Assembly: GCA_946616295.1 (NCBI GenBank)
Contig: CAMOIU010000029.1
Location: 1 to 37,337 of the forward strand
Source of the DNA: CAG-791 sp002392385
GTDB taxonomy: Bacteria; Bacillota; Clostridia; Lachnospirales; Lachnospiraceae
Direction: 5' to 3'
Length of the DNA: 37,337 nt
Below the pieces are notes generated by a model. The model saw only the letters and a program-made list of their open reading frames with translations. It did no database searches and was not told where the DNA came from. Position 1 is the stretch's first letter. The number at the start of each line of letters is the position of its first letter. Shown here one piece after another: positions 1-7,948 of this stretch. The position numbers and the translations under genes were made by a program.

Positions 1-23
1 TCGCCGACGACTACACCGCCCTC

Positions 24-1109
24 ATGCCCATGTTCCGCTTCCTGCGGGAGGTCTGGGAATGGCTGCAGAAGCTGTTCAATTTCCGGGACCCGCTGCACAA
101 TTTCCCCTGGAAGCTCCTGTCTGTGGCGATCGCGGTGGTCGTGTGGCTTCTGGTCAATAACAATCACGATCCCGTCGTTTCCAGACAGTTTTCGGACATT
201 CAGGTCCGCCTGCTGCACACAGAGTCGGTGGGCGAGGATATGATCTGCACGGTGCTGGACGATACGGACGTTGTGCCCACGGTGACCGTGATGGCCAACC
301 GTTCTGTGGCGGACGCCCTGTCCGCGGAGAATATCGTGGCGACAGCGGATCTCAACAATATCTCGCCGGAGGGCGAGGTGCCGATCCAGCTGTCTGTCAA
401 CCGCTACAGCGACAGTGTGGAGTCCGTCAAGGGCAGCATCTCCTCGGTAAGAGTCAGCGTGGAGGAGAAGGAATCCGCCGCTTTTATCCTGCAGACGGAA
501 ACGACAGGAGACGTGGCGGAAGGATATCTGCTCAACACAGTGACGGCTGAGCAGAACCAGGTGCGCGTGACGGGACCGCGTTCTGTGGTGGAGGAGATCA
601 CACGCGCGGCGGTGGTTCTGGATGTGACCGGCGCAGCCGCCAACATCAACACCAATCTGGATATCCGGCTTTATGACAAGGACGACCGGGAGATATCCAT
701 GAGCAGCAGCCTGACGGCCAATATCGAGAAGGTCATGGTGCGGGCGGAGATCCTGCCCACCAAGACAGTGCGGGTGGTCTGCGGGATCACCGGCCAGCCG
801 GCAGCCGGCTATCAGGCGGCGGAGGAGATCGAGATCGTGCCGGGAACGGTGACCGTCGCGGCGAGGCGGGCCCTCCTGGAGGAGCTGGAAACACTGGAGA
901 TCCCCGCGGAGGTCCTCAACATCAGCGGCCTCAAGAGCAGTCTGACCAGAGTGATCGATACAGATGACCTGCTGCCGGACGGCTATGTGCTGGCAGATCC
1001 GGAGCTGGAGGGGACCATCCGGGTAAGGGTGGAGATCACCAAAGGCTCCAATCTGAATAATCCTGCTGATGATGCGGGGGACGAAGGCGAGGAGACCAAA
1101 GGCGACTGA
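24..1109 (+). CDS. cdaR: YbbR-domain protein, CdaR-like regulator of c-di-AMP cyclase
   Basis: Predicted membrane-anchored protein with an extracytoplasmic YbbR region. After a basic, aromatic N-terminus there is one hydrophobic segment at about residues 30-45, followed by about 310 residues of beta-rich repeats in which YbbR-type segments recur (near 50-140, 150-240 and 245-335) and a Gly/Asp/Glu-rich tail. In Firmicutes such proteins (CdaR) pair with and modulate the diadenylate cyclase CdaA, normally encoded just upstream, outside this window. The first ATG lies 24 bases in and has no clear Shine-Dalgarno sequence. The frame stays open to the window edge, so the true start may be this ATG, the next Met codon two residues on, or further upstream. 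The YbbR assignment is firm; the CdaR role is inferred from family and organism. Confidence 0.8.
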   Translation: MPMFRFLREVWEWLQKLFNFRDPLHNFPWKLLSVAIAVVVWLLVNNNHDPVVSRQFSDIQVRLLHTESVGEDMICTVLDDTDVVPTVTVMANRSVADALSAENIVATADLNNISPEGEVPIQLSVNRYSDSVESVKGSISSVRVSVEEKESAAFILQTETTGDVAEGYLLNTVTAEQNQVRVTGPRSVVEEITRAAVVLDVTGAAANINTNLDIRLYDKDDREISMSSSLTANIEKVMVRAEILPTKTVRVVCGITGQPAAGYQAAEEIEIVPGTVTVAARRALLEELETLEIPAEVLNISGLKSSLTRVIDTDDLLPDGYVLADPELEGTIRVRVEITKGSNLNNPADDAGDEGEETKGD

Positions 1110-1194
1110 CAGGCATCCGCCATACGGATGACATGCGGGCCATAGAGACAGGCTTAAAGAAACAGCGGACCGGGCAGTGCCGCGGGCGGGAGGA

Positions 1195-1836
1195 TCAGAT
1201 CTCCCAGTCCCGGGGCAGGGCTGCCCGGTCCTTTTCTGTCGTGCAGACACTGAGGATATGTCCGTCCGTCTCCCGGGAGACGGCACACCAGTCCCTGTCT
1301 CTGAGAGAGACGGATCCGCCCTTTATAAGAGGGAGGACGTCCAGATGGCGCAGATCCTCTTTGAAGCCCGTGCCGGCGGCCTTGGAGACGCTCTCCTTCA
1401 GGGTCCAGAGCCTGAGAAAACGCCGCATTGCCTCGTCCTCCGAGGGGGCGCCTGCGACCCAGTCCCTTTCCGCCGGGACCAGGATCCGGAGCAGGGCAGC
1501 CAGCCTGCGGGGGCGGACGGGTTCCACGTCCACGCCCACGGGAGCGGGATCCCCGCCGCGGTTGACCGCCAGCACACAGAGCTCACCGGCATGGGAGAGG
1601 CTGAAGGGCGGATGACCGGGCGCAGAGGGCTTGCCGTCCTGTCCGTAACGGAGGGCGGATTCATCCGCTATGCCCAGGACTTCCGAGAGGAGGAGGGCTG
1701 ACCCCGCGTGCAGGAGCCGTTCCCGGTCGGAGGGGATCCGGTCCGCCGCGGACAGGCGGGCAGGGAAGGCCTCTCTGAGGGCGGACAGATCCCGCGCGGC
1801 GATCTCCCTGACGGTGAGAATATGCAATGTGATCAT
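1195..1836 (-). CDS. 4'-phosphopantetheinyl transferase, Sfp type
   Basis: Transfers the phosphopantetheine arm of coenzyme A to a Ser of a carrier protein. Hallmarks are visible in order: RYGQDGKP (residues 63-70), FSLSHAGE (78-85), GVDVEP (101-106) with the Mg-binding Asp103 and Glu105, and WTLKES (144-149) followed by a conserved Lys152. At 213 residues it matches the Sfp class rather than short AcpS. I chose the ATG at 1836 because a GGGAGG sequence lies about 8 nt upstream; the frame stays open for 12 more codons to 1872, but with no better ribosome site. It is convergent with the CdaR gene (85 bp apart) and divergent from the GntR gene. No NRPS, PKS or fatty-acid synthase gene is in the window, so the carrier-protein substrate is unknown. 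Confidence 0.9.
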   Translation of the reverse strand: MITLHILTVREIAARDLSALREAFPARLSAADRIPSDRERLLHAGSALLLSEVLGIADESALRYGQDGKPSAPGHPPFSLSHAGELCVLAVNRGGDPAPVGVDVEPVRPRRLAALLRILVPAERDWVAGAPSEDEAMRRFLRLWTLKESVSKAAGTGFKEDLRHLDVLPLIKGGSVSLRDRDWCAVSRETDGHILSVCTTEKDRAALPRDWEI

Positions 1837-1886
1837 AAGGGCAGCCTCCCGGTAAGCAGTCAAGACCAGCATGGACAGTTACCGGT

Positions 1887-1915
1887 ATTGTAAAGGAAGA
1901 AACCGGAGAAGGCAA
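1887..1915 (-). promoter_or_regulatory. Candidate promoter of the phosphopantetheinyl transferase gene
   Basis: On the minus strand TTGCCT (1915-1910) and TACAAT (1892-1887) are separated by exactly 17 nt, giving a plausible sigma-A promoter about 50 nt upstream of the ATG at 1836. The -10 matches 5/6 and the -35 4/6 of consensus. Confidence 0.45.
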
Positions 1916-2001
1916 TAGATCCGCAGACACCTCCATATACACGTAATTGGCGGAAACCGGCAGGGGCATATGAACAAATATCGAACAAGTTCCTATATTG
2001 A

Positions 2002-2030
2002 TTGCATTTTTAAAAGGCCAACTGTATAAT
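2002..2030 (+). promoter_or_regulatory. Candidate promoter of the GntR-family gene
   Basis: A perfect TATAAT (2025-2030) sits in an AT-rich island of an otherwise G+C-rich region. TTGCAT (2002-2007) is 17 nt upstream and TTGATT (1998-2003) is an alternative at 21 nt. The start codon follows about 77 nt downstream after AAGGAGAG. Just upstream GAACAA is repeated (1974-1979 and 1983-1988), and the second copy forms GAAC-AA-GTTC, which could be a regulator site; this is weak. Confidence 0.5.
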
Positions 2031-2107
2031 ATCATCCAAGGTAAAAACAAGGGCTGTAACGGTCCGGGGTAAGGCAAGCAAAACCAGAGTTTCATTAAGG
2101 AGAGACT

Positions 2108-2833
2108 ATGCCTGCACAGAAGTATTATATGATCTATCAGGACCTGAAACAGGAGATCGAAGACGGGGTATACCCGCCGGAGACCTGCATTCCCACGGAG
2201 TATTCTCTGGTCAAGCGCTACACCTGCTCCCGCAATACGGTGAGAAGAGCCATCCAGCAGCTGCAGGAGATCGGCTACGTCCAGAGCATACACGGCAAGG
2301 GTGTTGTGGTGATCTATCACAAAGAGCTTACGACCTATTATCGTGAGGGCTTCGAGAGCATGATCGCCTTCTACAGCCGTCAGAACAAGAAGGTCGACTA
2401 TCGGCTTCTGGAACTGCGTCACTATATTGCCGGCCCGGAGGAAGTGGAGATGGGCTTCCGGCCCGGAACAGAGATGTGCATGATCCGCAGACTCCGTATC
2501 GTGGAGCAGGTGCCTACGGCCATAGAGATCGCCCGTTTCCCCGACAAGATGGTCAAGGGTATGACCGAGAAGATCGCAAGGACCTCGATCTATGATTACA
2601 TCCTCAAGGAGGTGGGTGAGAAGCTCATTTCCAGCCGCCGCCGGATCACGGTGGAACCGGCCACGGAAGAGGACATGGAATTCCTGGATCCCGTTCCCTT
2701 CGGCTGTGTGGCGGTCATCACCAGCCGTTCCTACGACGCGAACGGACAGATGGTCGAGTATTCCCAGTCGAGAAACAATCCGCAGGATTTCTCCTACGGC
2801 ACGATCGTAAGAGACCGGAGAATTTCCGATTGA
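2108..2833 (+). CDS. GntR-family transcriptional regulator, HutC/UTRA subfamily
   Basis: Ligand-responsive repressor or activator. Residues about 5-75 form the GntR winged helix: YQDLKQEIEDG, PTEYSL, then the recognition segment CSRNTVRRAIQQL and the wing GYVQSIHGKGV. Residues about 95-235 look like a UTRA effector domain ending in a strand with VEYSQSRNNP. The general look resembles sugar regulators such as TreR, but no sugar gene adjoins it, so the effector is not named. The start is supported by AAGGAGAG 5 nt before the ATG. The gene is monocistronic: promoter upstream, strong terminator 34 bp downstream. It is divergent from the phosphopantetheinyl transferase, which may or may not be a target. 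Confidence 0.9.
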   Translation: MPAQKYYMIYQDLKQEIEDGVYPPETCIPTEYSLVKRYTCSRNTVRRAIQQLQEIGYVQSIHGKGVVVIYHKELTTYYREGFESMIAFYSRQNKKVDYRLLELRHYIAGPEEVEMGFRPGTEMCMIRRLRIVEQVPTAIEIARFPDKMVKGMTEKIARTSIYDYILKEVGEKLISSRRRITVEPATEEDMEFLDPVPFGCVAVITSRSYDANGQMVEYSQSRNNPQDFSYGTIVRDRRISD

Positions 2834-2867
2834 CGGACTCCTTATAAGAAACGGACAGAACAGTCAG

Positions 2868-2893
2868 GGCTCCTGCGCGGCAGGAGCCTTTTT
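2868..2893 (+). terminator. Rho-independent terminator of the GntR gene
   Basis: Perfect 9-bp stem GGCTCCTGC / GCAGGAGCC with a GCG loop, followed directly by five T residues. It lies 34 bp after the regulator stop codon and before the dus ribosome site. Confidence 0.9.
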
Positions 2894-2934
2894 GCCTGCC
2901 GGCGCGGTGAGAGCCGGCAGAGAGAGGGAAGAGT

Positions 2935-3921
2935 ATGTACTACGACGCGGCGCCCCTCGAGGGCATAACGGGATGGGTCTGGCGGCAGGTGCACAGCCGC
3001 CATTTTCCCGGGGCAGACCACTATTACGCCCCCTTTGTGGCGCCCAACCATACGCGGAACTTCAAGACCAGGGAGCGGGAGGACCTGCTGCCCGCCCACA
3101 ACGCGGGCCTGGACCTGATCCCCCAGATCCTGTCCAACAAGGCGGATGAATTCCTCTGGGCGGCCGGGGAGATCCGGGCCATGGGCTATCAGGAGATCAA
3201 CCTCAACCTGGGCTGTCCGGTGCCTATGATCGCCCGCAAGAAGAAGGGGTCGGGCCTGCTGGGAGACCCGGAGATGCTGGACCGCCTACTCTGGGGCGTT
3301 TTCGACGGCCTGGAGAGGGAGGGATGCGGCGATCTCCGCATCTCGGTCAAGACCCGGCTGGGGACGGAGGATTATTCCCGGGTGGAGGAGATCATGGGGA
3401 TCTACCGCCGGTACCCCCTCTGCGCCCTGATCATCCATCCCCGCACCCAGAAGGATATGTATCTGCGGCCGACGGACCCGGCCATGTTCGGCAGGGCCCT
3501 GGAGGCCTTACCGGAGGACGGGCCGTCCGCCCCGCGGATATGCTACAACGGGGACCTGAAGACGGCGGGGGACTGCCGGAACATGGCCCTTCGCTATCCC
3601 CGGATCGGGGGTCTCATGCTGGGACGGGGCCTTCTGGCGGATCCGGCCCTGATCCGGGAGGCCCGGGGAGGCGGTCCCCTGACCGCCCGGGAGCTGCGGG
3701 CCTTCCACGACGACATGCTGGCCGCCCAGAGAGAGACTCTGCCGGGGGACGCGGTGACCATCGGCCGGATGAAGGAGCTCTGGCTCTATATGGGGACCTG
3801 CTTCGCCGACGCGGACCAGGGCCTGAAGGAGATCCGCAAGGCCGGCGACATGGTCCGTTACCGGGCCGCGGTGAGGAGCGTCTTCACCCATGGCCGCTTC
3901 ATCCGCGGGGAAGAGGCATGA
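2935..3921 (+). CDS. dus: tRNA-dihydrouridine synthase (DUS/DusA-C family)
   Basis: FMN-dependent enzyme that reduces specific uridines in tRNA D-loops. The TIM-barrel signatures are present in order: APLEGITGW near residues 6-14, NLNLGCPVP with the catalytic Cys94, the basic segment ARKKKGSGLL (100-109), ISVKTRLG, IIHPRTQ with the conserved His, CYNGDL, and the phosphate-binding GLMLGRGLLADP. At 328 residues it is full length. The sequence is more like the short, DusC-like branch common in gut Clostridia than Bacillus DusB, so the position modified is not assigned. AGAGGGAAG precedes the ATG. It follows a terminator and is probably transcribed separately from proS, which has its own promoter. 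Confidence 0.92.
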   Translation: MYYDAAPLEGITGWVWRQVHSRHFPGADHYYAPFVAPNHTRNFKTREREDLLPAHNAGLDLIPQILSNKADEFLWAAGEIRAMGYQEINLNLGCPVPMIARKKKGSGLLGDPEMLDRLLWGVFDGLEREGCGDLRISVKTRLGTEDYSRVEEIMGIYRRYPLCALIIHPRTQKDMYLRPTDPAMFGRALEALPEDGPSAPRICYNGDLKTAGDCRNMALRYPRIGGLMLGRGLLADPALIREARGGGPLTARELRAFHDDMLAAQRETLPGDAVTIGRMKELWLYMGTCFADADQGLKEIRKAGDMVRYRAAVRSVFTHGRFIRGEEA

Positions 3922-3947
3922 AGAAGGCCGCGGATCGGCCCATGCCG

Positions 3948-3977
3948 TTGACAAAAGCCGTGGTCAGCGTCTAATAT
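3948..3977 (+). promoter_or_regulatory. Promoter of proS-cca
   Basis: A perfect TTGACA (3948-3953) and TAATAT (3972-3977) are separated by 18 nt, beginning 26 bp after the dus stop. The predicted leader is about 75 nt, too short for a T-box, and I see no T-box motifs. Confidence 0.75.
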
Positions 3978-4057
3978 GGTAAGAACCGGGTGCGGAATGC
4001 GGCATCAGGCAGGCGTGTCCGGCAAGGCAGGATCAACGGGTACAGATTGGAGAGAGT

Positions 4058-5491
4058 ATGAAAGAGCAGAAGAAACTCGTGGCGGAGATCACCTCGATGG
4101 AGGAGGATTTTGCCCAGTGGTATACGGATGTCGTCATCAAGGCGGGTCTGATCGCCTATTCGCATATCAAAGGATTCATGGTCTATAAGCCCGCGGGCTA
4201 TGCCCTCTGGGAGGCGGTGCAGAAATATCTGGATGCCCGTTTCAAGGCCGTGGGCGTTGAGAACGTCTACCTGCCCATGATGATTCCGGAGAACCTCCTG
4301 AACAAGGAAGGCGATCTGGTCAAGGGCTTCGCGCCGGAGGTGGCCTGGGTCACCCACGGCGGCAGCGAGGAGCTGCAGGAGAGGATCTGTGTGCGTCCCA
4401 CCTCGGAGACGCTCTTCTGTGACTTCTACAGGGATGAGATCCACTCCTACAGGGATCTTCCCAAGGTCTACAACCAGTGGTGCAGCGTCGTGCGCTGGGA
4501 GAAGGAGACCCGTCCCTTCCTCCGTTCCAGAGAGTTCATGTGGCAGGAGGGTCACACCGCCCACGCCACCGCGGAGGAGGCAGAGGCCAGGACCCAGCAG
4601 ATGCTGAACGTCTACGCGGATTTCTGCGCCGAGGATCTGGCCATTCCCACCATCAAGGGCCAGAAGACCGACAAGGAGAAGTTCGCCGGCGCCGTGGCGA
4701 CCTACACCATCGAGGCCCTGATGCACGACGGACGTGCCCTGCAGAGCGGCACCAGCCATGACTTCGGCAGTGATTTTGCCGAGGCCTATGACATCACCTT
4801 TACGGACAGGGACAATAAGCTCAAGCATGTCTACCAGACCTCCTGGGGACTTTCCACCCGTATCATCGGCGCCCTGATCATGGTGCACGGCGATGATTCC
4901 GGTCTGGTGCTGCCGCCCCGCATCGCGCCGACACAGGTCATGATCATCCCCATCCAGCAGCGCAAGCCGGGCGTCATGGACAAGGCCAGGGAGCTCGCGC
5001 AGGAGCTGTCGGATTTCCGTGTCAAGGTCGACGAGACGGACAAGAGCCCGGGATTCAAGTTCGCGGACCAGGAGATGCGCGGTATTCCGCTGCGTATCGA
5101 GATCGGTCCCCGCGACATCGAGAACGGCAAGTGCATCGTCGCGCGCAGGGACAGCGGCGAGAAGATGGAGGTCGCCCTCAGCGATCTGAAGGAGACCATC
5201 GGAAAGCTCCTGCCTCAGATCCAGCAGGATATGTATGACCGCGCCAAGGCGCATCTGGAGTCTCACACCTACAGCGCCGCAGACAAGGAGGCCTTTGTGA
5301 AGACCTTCGCCGAGAAGAGCGGTTTCGTCAAGGCCATGTGGTGCGGAGACCGCGCCTGTGAGGACGCCATCAAGGAAGAGATGGGCGTCACCAGCCGCTG
5401 CATGCCCTTCGAGCAGGAGCATATCGCGGACACCTGCGTCTGGTGCGGGAAGAAAGCGAAGAAGATGGTGTACTGGGGAAGAGCGTATTAA
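4058..5491 (+). CDS. proS: Prolyl-tRNA synthetase, archaeal/eukaryotic-type
   Basis: Class II aminoacyl-tRNA synthetase charging tRNA-Pro. Class II motif 1 lies around residues 44-75 (KPAGYALWEAV), motif 2 around 138-168 (VVRWEKETRPFLRSREF), and motif 3 includes GLSTRIIGALIMVHGDD. At 477 residues it lacks the editing insertion of the long bacterial ProRS and has the C-terminal zinc domain of the archaeal-type enzyme: Cys429, Cys434, Cys460 and Cys463 with an invariant-looking C-terminal Tyr. This short form is widespread in Clostridia. GGAGAGAGT lies just before the ATG. Its TAA is immediately followed by the ATG of cca, so the two are co-transcribed. Confidence 0.96.
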   Translation: MKEQKKLVAEITSMEEDFAQWYTDVVIKAGLIAYSHIKGFMVYKPAGYALWEAVQKYLDARFKAVGVENVYLPMMIPENLLNKEGDLVKGFAPEVAWVTHGGSEELQERICVRPTSETLFCDFYRDEIHSYRDLPKVYNQWCSVVRWEKETRPFLRSREFMWQEGHTAHATAEEAEARTQQMLNVYADFCAEDLAIPTIKGQKTDKEKFAGAVATYTIEALMHDGRALQSGTSHDFGSDFAEAYDITFTDRDNKLKHVYQTSWGLSTRIIGALIMVHGDDSGLVLPPRIAPTQVMIIPIQQRKPGVMDKARELAQELSDFRVKVDETDKSPGFKFADQEMRGIPLRIEIGPRDIENGKCIVARRDSGEKMEVALSDLKETIGKLLPQIQQDMYDRAKAHLESHTYSAADKEAFVKTFAEKSGFVKAMWCGDRACEDAIKEEMGVTSRCMPFEQEHIADTCVWCGKKAKKMVYWGRAY

Positions 5492-6847
5492 ATGAGAGAG
5501 ATCCGGCTTCCGGACAATGTAAACAGGATCCTGGCACAGCTGCACGCCGCGGGGCACGAAGCCTACGCGGTGGGCGGCTGTGTTCGTGATTCCCTGCTGG
5601 GAAGAGAGCCCAACGACTGGGACATCACGACATCGGCCCTCCCGCAGGAGGTCAAGTCGCTCTTCCCACGCACGGTGGATACCGGCATCCGGCACGGCAC
5701 CGTGACGGTGATGATCGGCACGGAAGGCTATGAGGTGACCACCTACCGGATCGACGGCAGCTATTCGGACGGACGGCACCCGGACAGCGTGACCTTCACC
5801 GGCAGCCTGGCCGACGACCTGTGCAGGCGGGATTTCACCATCAATGCCATGGCCTATGCCCCCGGCGAGGGAGTCGTGGATCTGTTCGGCGGTCAGGAGG
5901 ACCTGGAGAGCGGCGTCGTCCGGGCGGTCGGGGATTCCCTGCAGAGGTTCTCCGAGGACGCCCTGCGGATGATGCGGGCGATCCGGTTCGCCGCGCAGCT
6001 GGGCTACAGGGTGGAGGAGGAGACCTTCCACGCCATCCGGAAGCTGGCGGGCACCCTGGACAGGGTGAGCCCGGAGCGGATCCGCACGGAGCTGGACAAG
6101 CTCCTGCTGTCCCCCCATCCCGGCATGTTCAGGCTCCTGTGGGAGACCGGCCTCACGGAGGTCTTCCTGCCCGAATGGGGTCCCTGCATGGAGACCGCCC
6201 AGAACAATCCCCACCACCTGTACACGGTGGGCGACCATATCCTGCGCAGCGTCGAGGCCGTGCCGGCCGACCGTGTCCTGCGCCTGACCATGCTCTTTCA
6301 TGACATCGGCAAGCCCGCCTGTCTGACGACGGACGAGAATGGCGTGGACCATTTCTATGGCCACCAGGAGGTGTCGGCCGAGATGACGGATCGCAGGCTC
6401 CGGGCTCTCCGCTATGACAACCGCACCAGGGAGGCCGTGGTGCGCCTGGTAAGTCTCCACGACCGGTGGATCGGCGATACGCCGTCTGCCGTCCGCAGGG
6501 CGGCCGCCTCGGTGGGAACGGACCTCTTCCCCCTCCTGCTGCAGGTCAAGGAGGCGGACGTCTACGCCCAGAGCGATTACCGGAGGGAGGAGAAGGAAGC
6601 CTGCCTCGGGAAGGTCCGGGAGATCTACGGGCAGATCCTGGCCCAGGGCGACTGCATGACCCTCAGGGACCTGGCTGTGAACGGCCGGGACCTGATGGAA
6701 ATGGGCATGCAGGCGGGTCCCGGGATCGGCAGAGTCCTGCAGGAACTGCTGTGGGACGTGCAGGAGGAGCCCCTGCACAACGAGCGTGAGTATCTGCTGA
6801 AAAAGGCCGTATCTTCACATTTTTTTAATGAAGATGCGGGACGCTGA
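5492..6847 (+). CDS. cca: CCA-adding tRNA nucleotidyltransferase with HD domain
   Basis: Adds or repairs the 3'-CCA of tRNAs. The polymerase-beta-type catalytic head is clear: GGCVRDSLLG (28-37), the metal-binding D42-W-D44, and the RRDFTINAMAY signature (112-122). RFSEDALRMMRAIRFAAQ (152-169) is the class II primer-recognition region. A C-terminal HD phosphohydrolase domain follows, with HHLYTVGDH (241-249) and the HD pair at 270-271 in MLFHDIGKP. At 451 residues it is full length. It starts directly after the proS stop with no intergenic base; the ribosome site must lie within the proS 3' end (GGGGAAGAG). Whether it adds all of CCA or only A cannot be told from sequence alone. Confidence 0.95.
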   Translation: MREIRLPDNVNRILAQLHAAGHEAYAVGGCVRDSLLGREPNDWDITTSALPQEVKSLFPRTVDTGIRHGTVTVMIGTEGYEVTTYRIDGSYSDGRHPDSVTFTGSLADDLCRRDFTINAMAYAPGEGVVDLFGGQEDLESGVVRAVGDSLQRFSEDALRMMRAIRFAAQLGYRVEEETFHAIRKLAGTLDRVSPERIRTELDKLLLSPHPGMFRLLWETGLTEVFLPEWGPCMETAQNNPHHLYTVGDHILRSVEAVPADRVLRLTMLFHDIGKPACLTTDENGVDHFYGHQEVSAEMTDRRLRALRYDNRTREAVVRLVSLHDRWIGDTPSAVRRAAASVGTDLFPLLLQVKEADVYAQSDYRREEKEACLGKVREIYGQILAQGDCMTLRDLAVNGRDLMEMGMQAGPGIGRVLQELLWDVQEEPLHNEREYLLKKAVSSHFFNEDAGR

Positions 6848-6861
6848 AGTGGCTATATCTG

Positions 6862-6896
6862 TTGACAAAGCCATTGGAGCGTTATAAATTTAATAT
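6862..6896 (+). promoter_or_regulatory. Promoter region of hup
   Basis: A perfect TTGACA (6862-6867) is followed by an AT-rich block. TATAAA (6883-6888) is 15 nt away and TAAATT (6885-6890) is 17 nt away; TAATAT (6891-6896) is probably too far. This fits strong transcription of an abundant nucleoid protein. The exact -10 is uncertain. Confidence 0.65.
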
Positions 6897-6939
6897 GTTA
6901 CCGAAATACGGGTATTGATCCATTTATCAGGAGGTTAAG

Positions 6940-7212
6940 ATGAATAAGACTGAGATCATTGCTGCCGTCGCCGAGAAGGCGGGCCTGTCCAAGAAGGACG
7001 CTGAGAAGGCACTGAAGGCATTTACAGACACAGTTGCAGAAGAGCTTGCCAAGGGCGAGAAAGTCCAGATCGTGGGCTTCGGCACTTTTGAAGTGAGCGA
7101 GAGAGCAGCCAGAGAAGGCCGCAATCCGCAGTCCGGCGAGACCATCACAATTGCTGCCTCCAAGGCTCCCAGGTTTAAGGCCGGCAAGGCTCTCAAGGAC
7201 GCCATCAACTGA
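6940..7212 (+). CDS. hup: HU-family nucleoid DNA-binding protein
   Basis: Small basic histone-like protein that bends and compacts DNA as a dimer. The 90-residue length is exact for HU. The N-terminal helices begin MNKTEIIAAVAEKAGLSKKD, the core has VQIVGFGTFEV (48-58), and the DNA-intercalating beta-arm carries the signature GRNPQSGE (66-73). Strong ribosome site CAGGAGG upstream. Codon choice is less G+C-skewed than in neighbours, as expected for a highly expressed gene. It heads the hup-rqcP-divIC-tilS-hpt-ftsH cluster, but a hairpin after it suggests much of its mRNA is monocistronic. Confidence 0.97.
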   Translation: MNKTEIIAAVAEKAGLSKKDAEKALKAFTDTVAEELAKGEKVQIVGFGTFEVSERAAREGRNPQSGETITIAASKAPRFKAGKALKDAIN

Positions 7213-7243
7213 GAAGGCGGAACGATCATAGGAGATATTGGCG

Positions 7244-7263
7244 GCCCGGAGTGAACTCCGGGC
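7244..7263 (+). terminator. Hairpin between hup and rqcP, possible leaky terminator
   Basis: Perfect 9-bp arms GCCCGGAGT / ACTCCGGGC around a GA centre (four to six unpaired bases in practice). The tail that follows is only moderately T-rich, so it may attenuate rather than stop transcription, separating abundant hup mRNA from the downstream genes. Confidence 0.45.
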
Positions 7264-7345
7264 TGTCGTTCACTTTACGGGAGATTCCGGCACCACAGCC
7301 CGCCGCGCGGACGCGCGGCAGGGGCCGGAAGCAGGAAGGACAAGC

Positions 7346-7585
7346 ATGAGACTGGACAAATATCTGAAAGTGTCCCGCCTGATCAAGCGGCGGACGGTGG
7401 CCAATGAAGCCTGCGACAGCGGGAGAGTCACGCTGAACGGCAAGGTGGCCCGGGCATCCGCGGAGGTCAAGCCGGGGGATATCATCGGCATCACTTTCGG
7501 AGACCGCCAGACCCAGGCAGAGGTGCTGGCTGTCCAGGAAACTGTGAGAAAAGAAGCGGCAGGAGAGATGTACCGCCTGCTGTGA
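7346..7585 (+). CDS. rqcP: S4-domain ribosome quality-control factor RqcP (YabO/Hsp15 family)
   Basis: An S4 RNA-binding fold covers most of the 79 residues: MRLDKYLKVSRLIKRR, then GRVTLNGKVA and PGDIIGI. In Bacillus subtilis RqcP works with RqcH on 50S subunits carrying obstructed nascent chains, where it supports C-terminal Ala tailing. I chose the ATG at 7346, not the upstream in-frame ATG at 7238, because AGGAAGGA lies just before it and the family begins at MRLDKYLK. The placement after hup and before divIC matches the conserved Firmicutes cluster. Confidence 0.92.
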   Translation: MRLDKYLKVSRLIKRRTVANEACDSGRVTLNGKVARASAEVKPGDIIGITFGDRQTQAEVLAVQETVRKEAAGEMYRLL

Positions 7586-7639
7586 CCGATGATGAGACAT
7601 GGCCAGGGACCGCGAATTCAGCACACAGGGAGGGATCCG

Positions 7640-7948
7640 GTGGAGATCAAGAACGGACAACTGAGCAGACAGAACAGATTCAGCATGTTCCTTGCTTTTC
7701 TTGTGGTCATCATCATGCTGGCGGCTGTCGCCTATAACGGTATAGGACTGTACGGGCGGCTGCGGGACAACCGTTCCAGGAAGGAGCAGCTCCTGCAGGA
7801 GATCCGGCAGGAGGAGGAAAGGGCTGAACAGATCGAGACCTACCGCAAGTTCACCAAGACAGACGAGTTCGTGGAGCAGATCGCCCGCGAGCGGCTGGGC
7901 CTGGTCAGGGAAGGAGAACTGATCTTCCGGGAAGCAGGCGGTCAATGA
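7640..7948 (+). CDS. divIC: Septum formation initiator, DivIC/FtsB-like
   Basis: Bitopic cell-division protein. A short basic cytoplasmic N-terminus is followed by one membrane segment (MFLAFLVVIIMLAAVAYNGI) and an extracytoplasmic coiled coil rich in Arg, Gln and Glu; the C-terminal VEQIARERLGLVREGE is the DivIC/FtsB signature. DivIC joins FtsL and DivIB/FtsQ at the septum. I prefer the GTG at 7640, 103 residues, because AGGGAGGG lies 5 nt upstream. The ATG at 7589 is in frame but lacks a ribosome site. The stop overlaps the tilS start by 4 bp (ATGA). No yabP or yabQ separates it from rqcP. Confidence 0.85.
   Translation: MEIKNGQLSRQNRFSMFLAFLVVIIMLAAVAYNGIGLYGRLRDNRSRKEQLLQEIRQEEERAEQIETYRKFTKTDEFVEQIARERLGLVREGELIFREAGGQ

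Noticed and set aside
1114..1130. Small CATCCG/CGGATG hairpin after the CdaR gene as a terminator
   Set aside because: Six-base stem without a T-tract; not enough to call.
2108..2833. Calling the GntR regulator TreR
   Set aside because: General similarity to sugar-type UTRA regulators only; no trehalose gene nearby and no decisive residue.
3978..4057. T-box or riboswitch leader before proS
   Set aside because: The leader is only about 75 nt; no T-box sequence, specifier loop or antiterminator/terminator pair is seen.
3971..6778. 935-residue open frame on the minus strand opposite proS and cca
   Set aside because: Its composition (Leu, His, Gly, Arg rich, no domain) is that of the complement of G+C-rich codons, and the plus strand carries two unmistakable full-length enzymes.
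7238..7345. Longer N-terminus for RqcP
   Set aside because: The extra 36 residues include the hup/rqcP hairpin and do not resemble the family; a better ribosome site lies before 7346.
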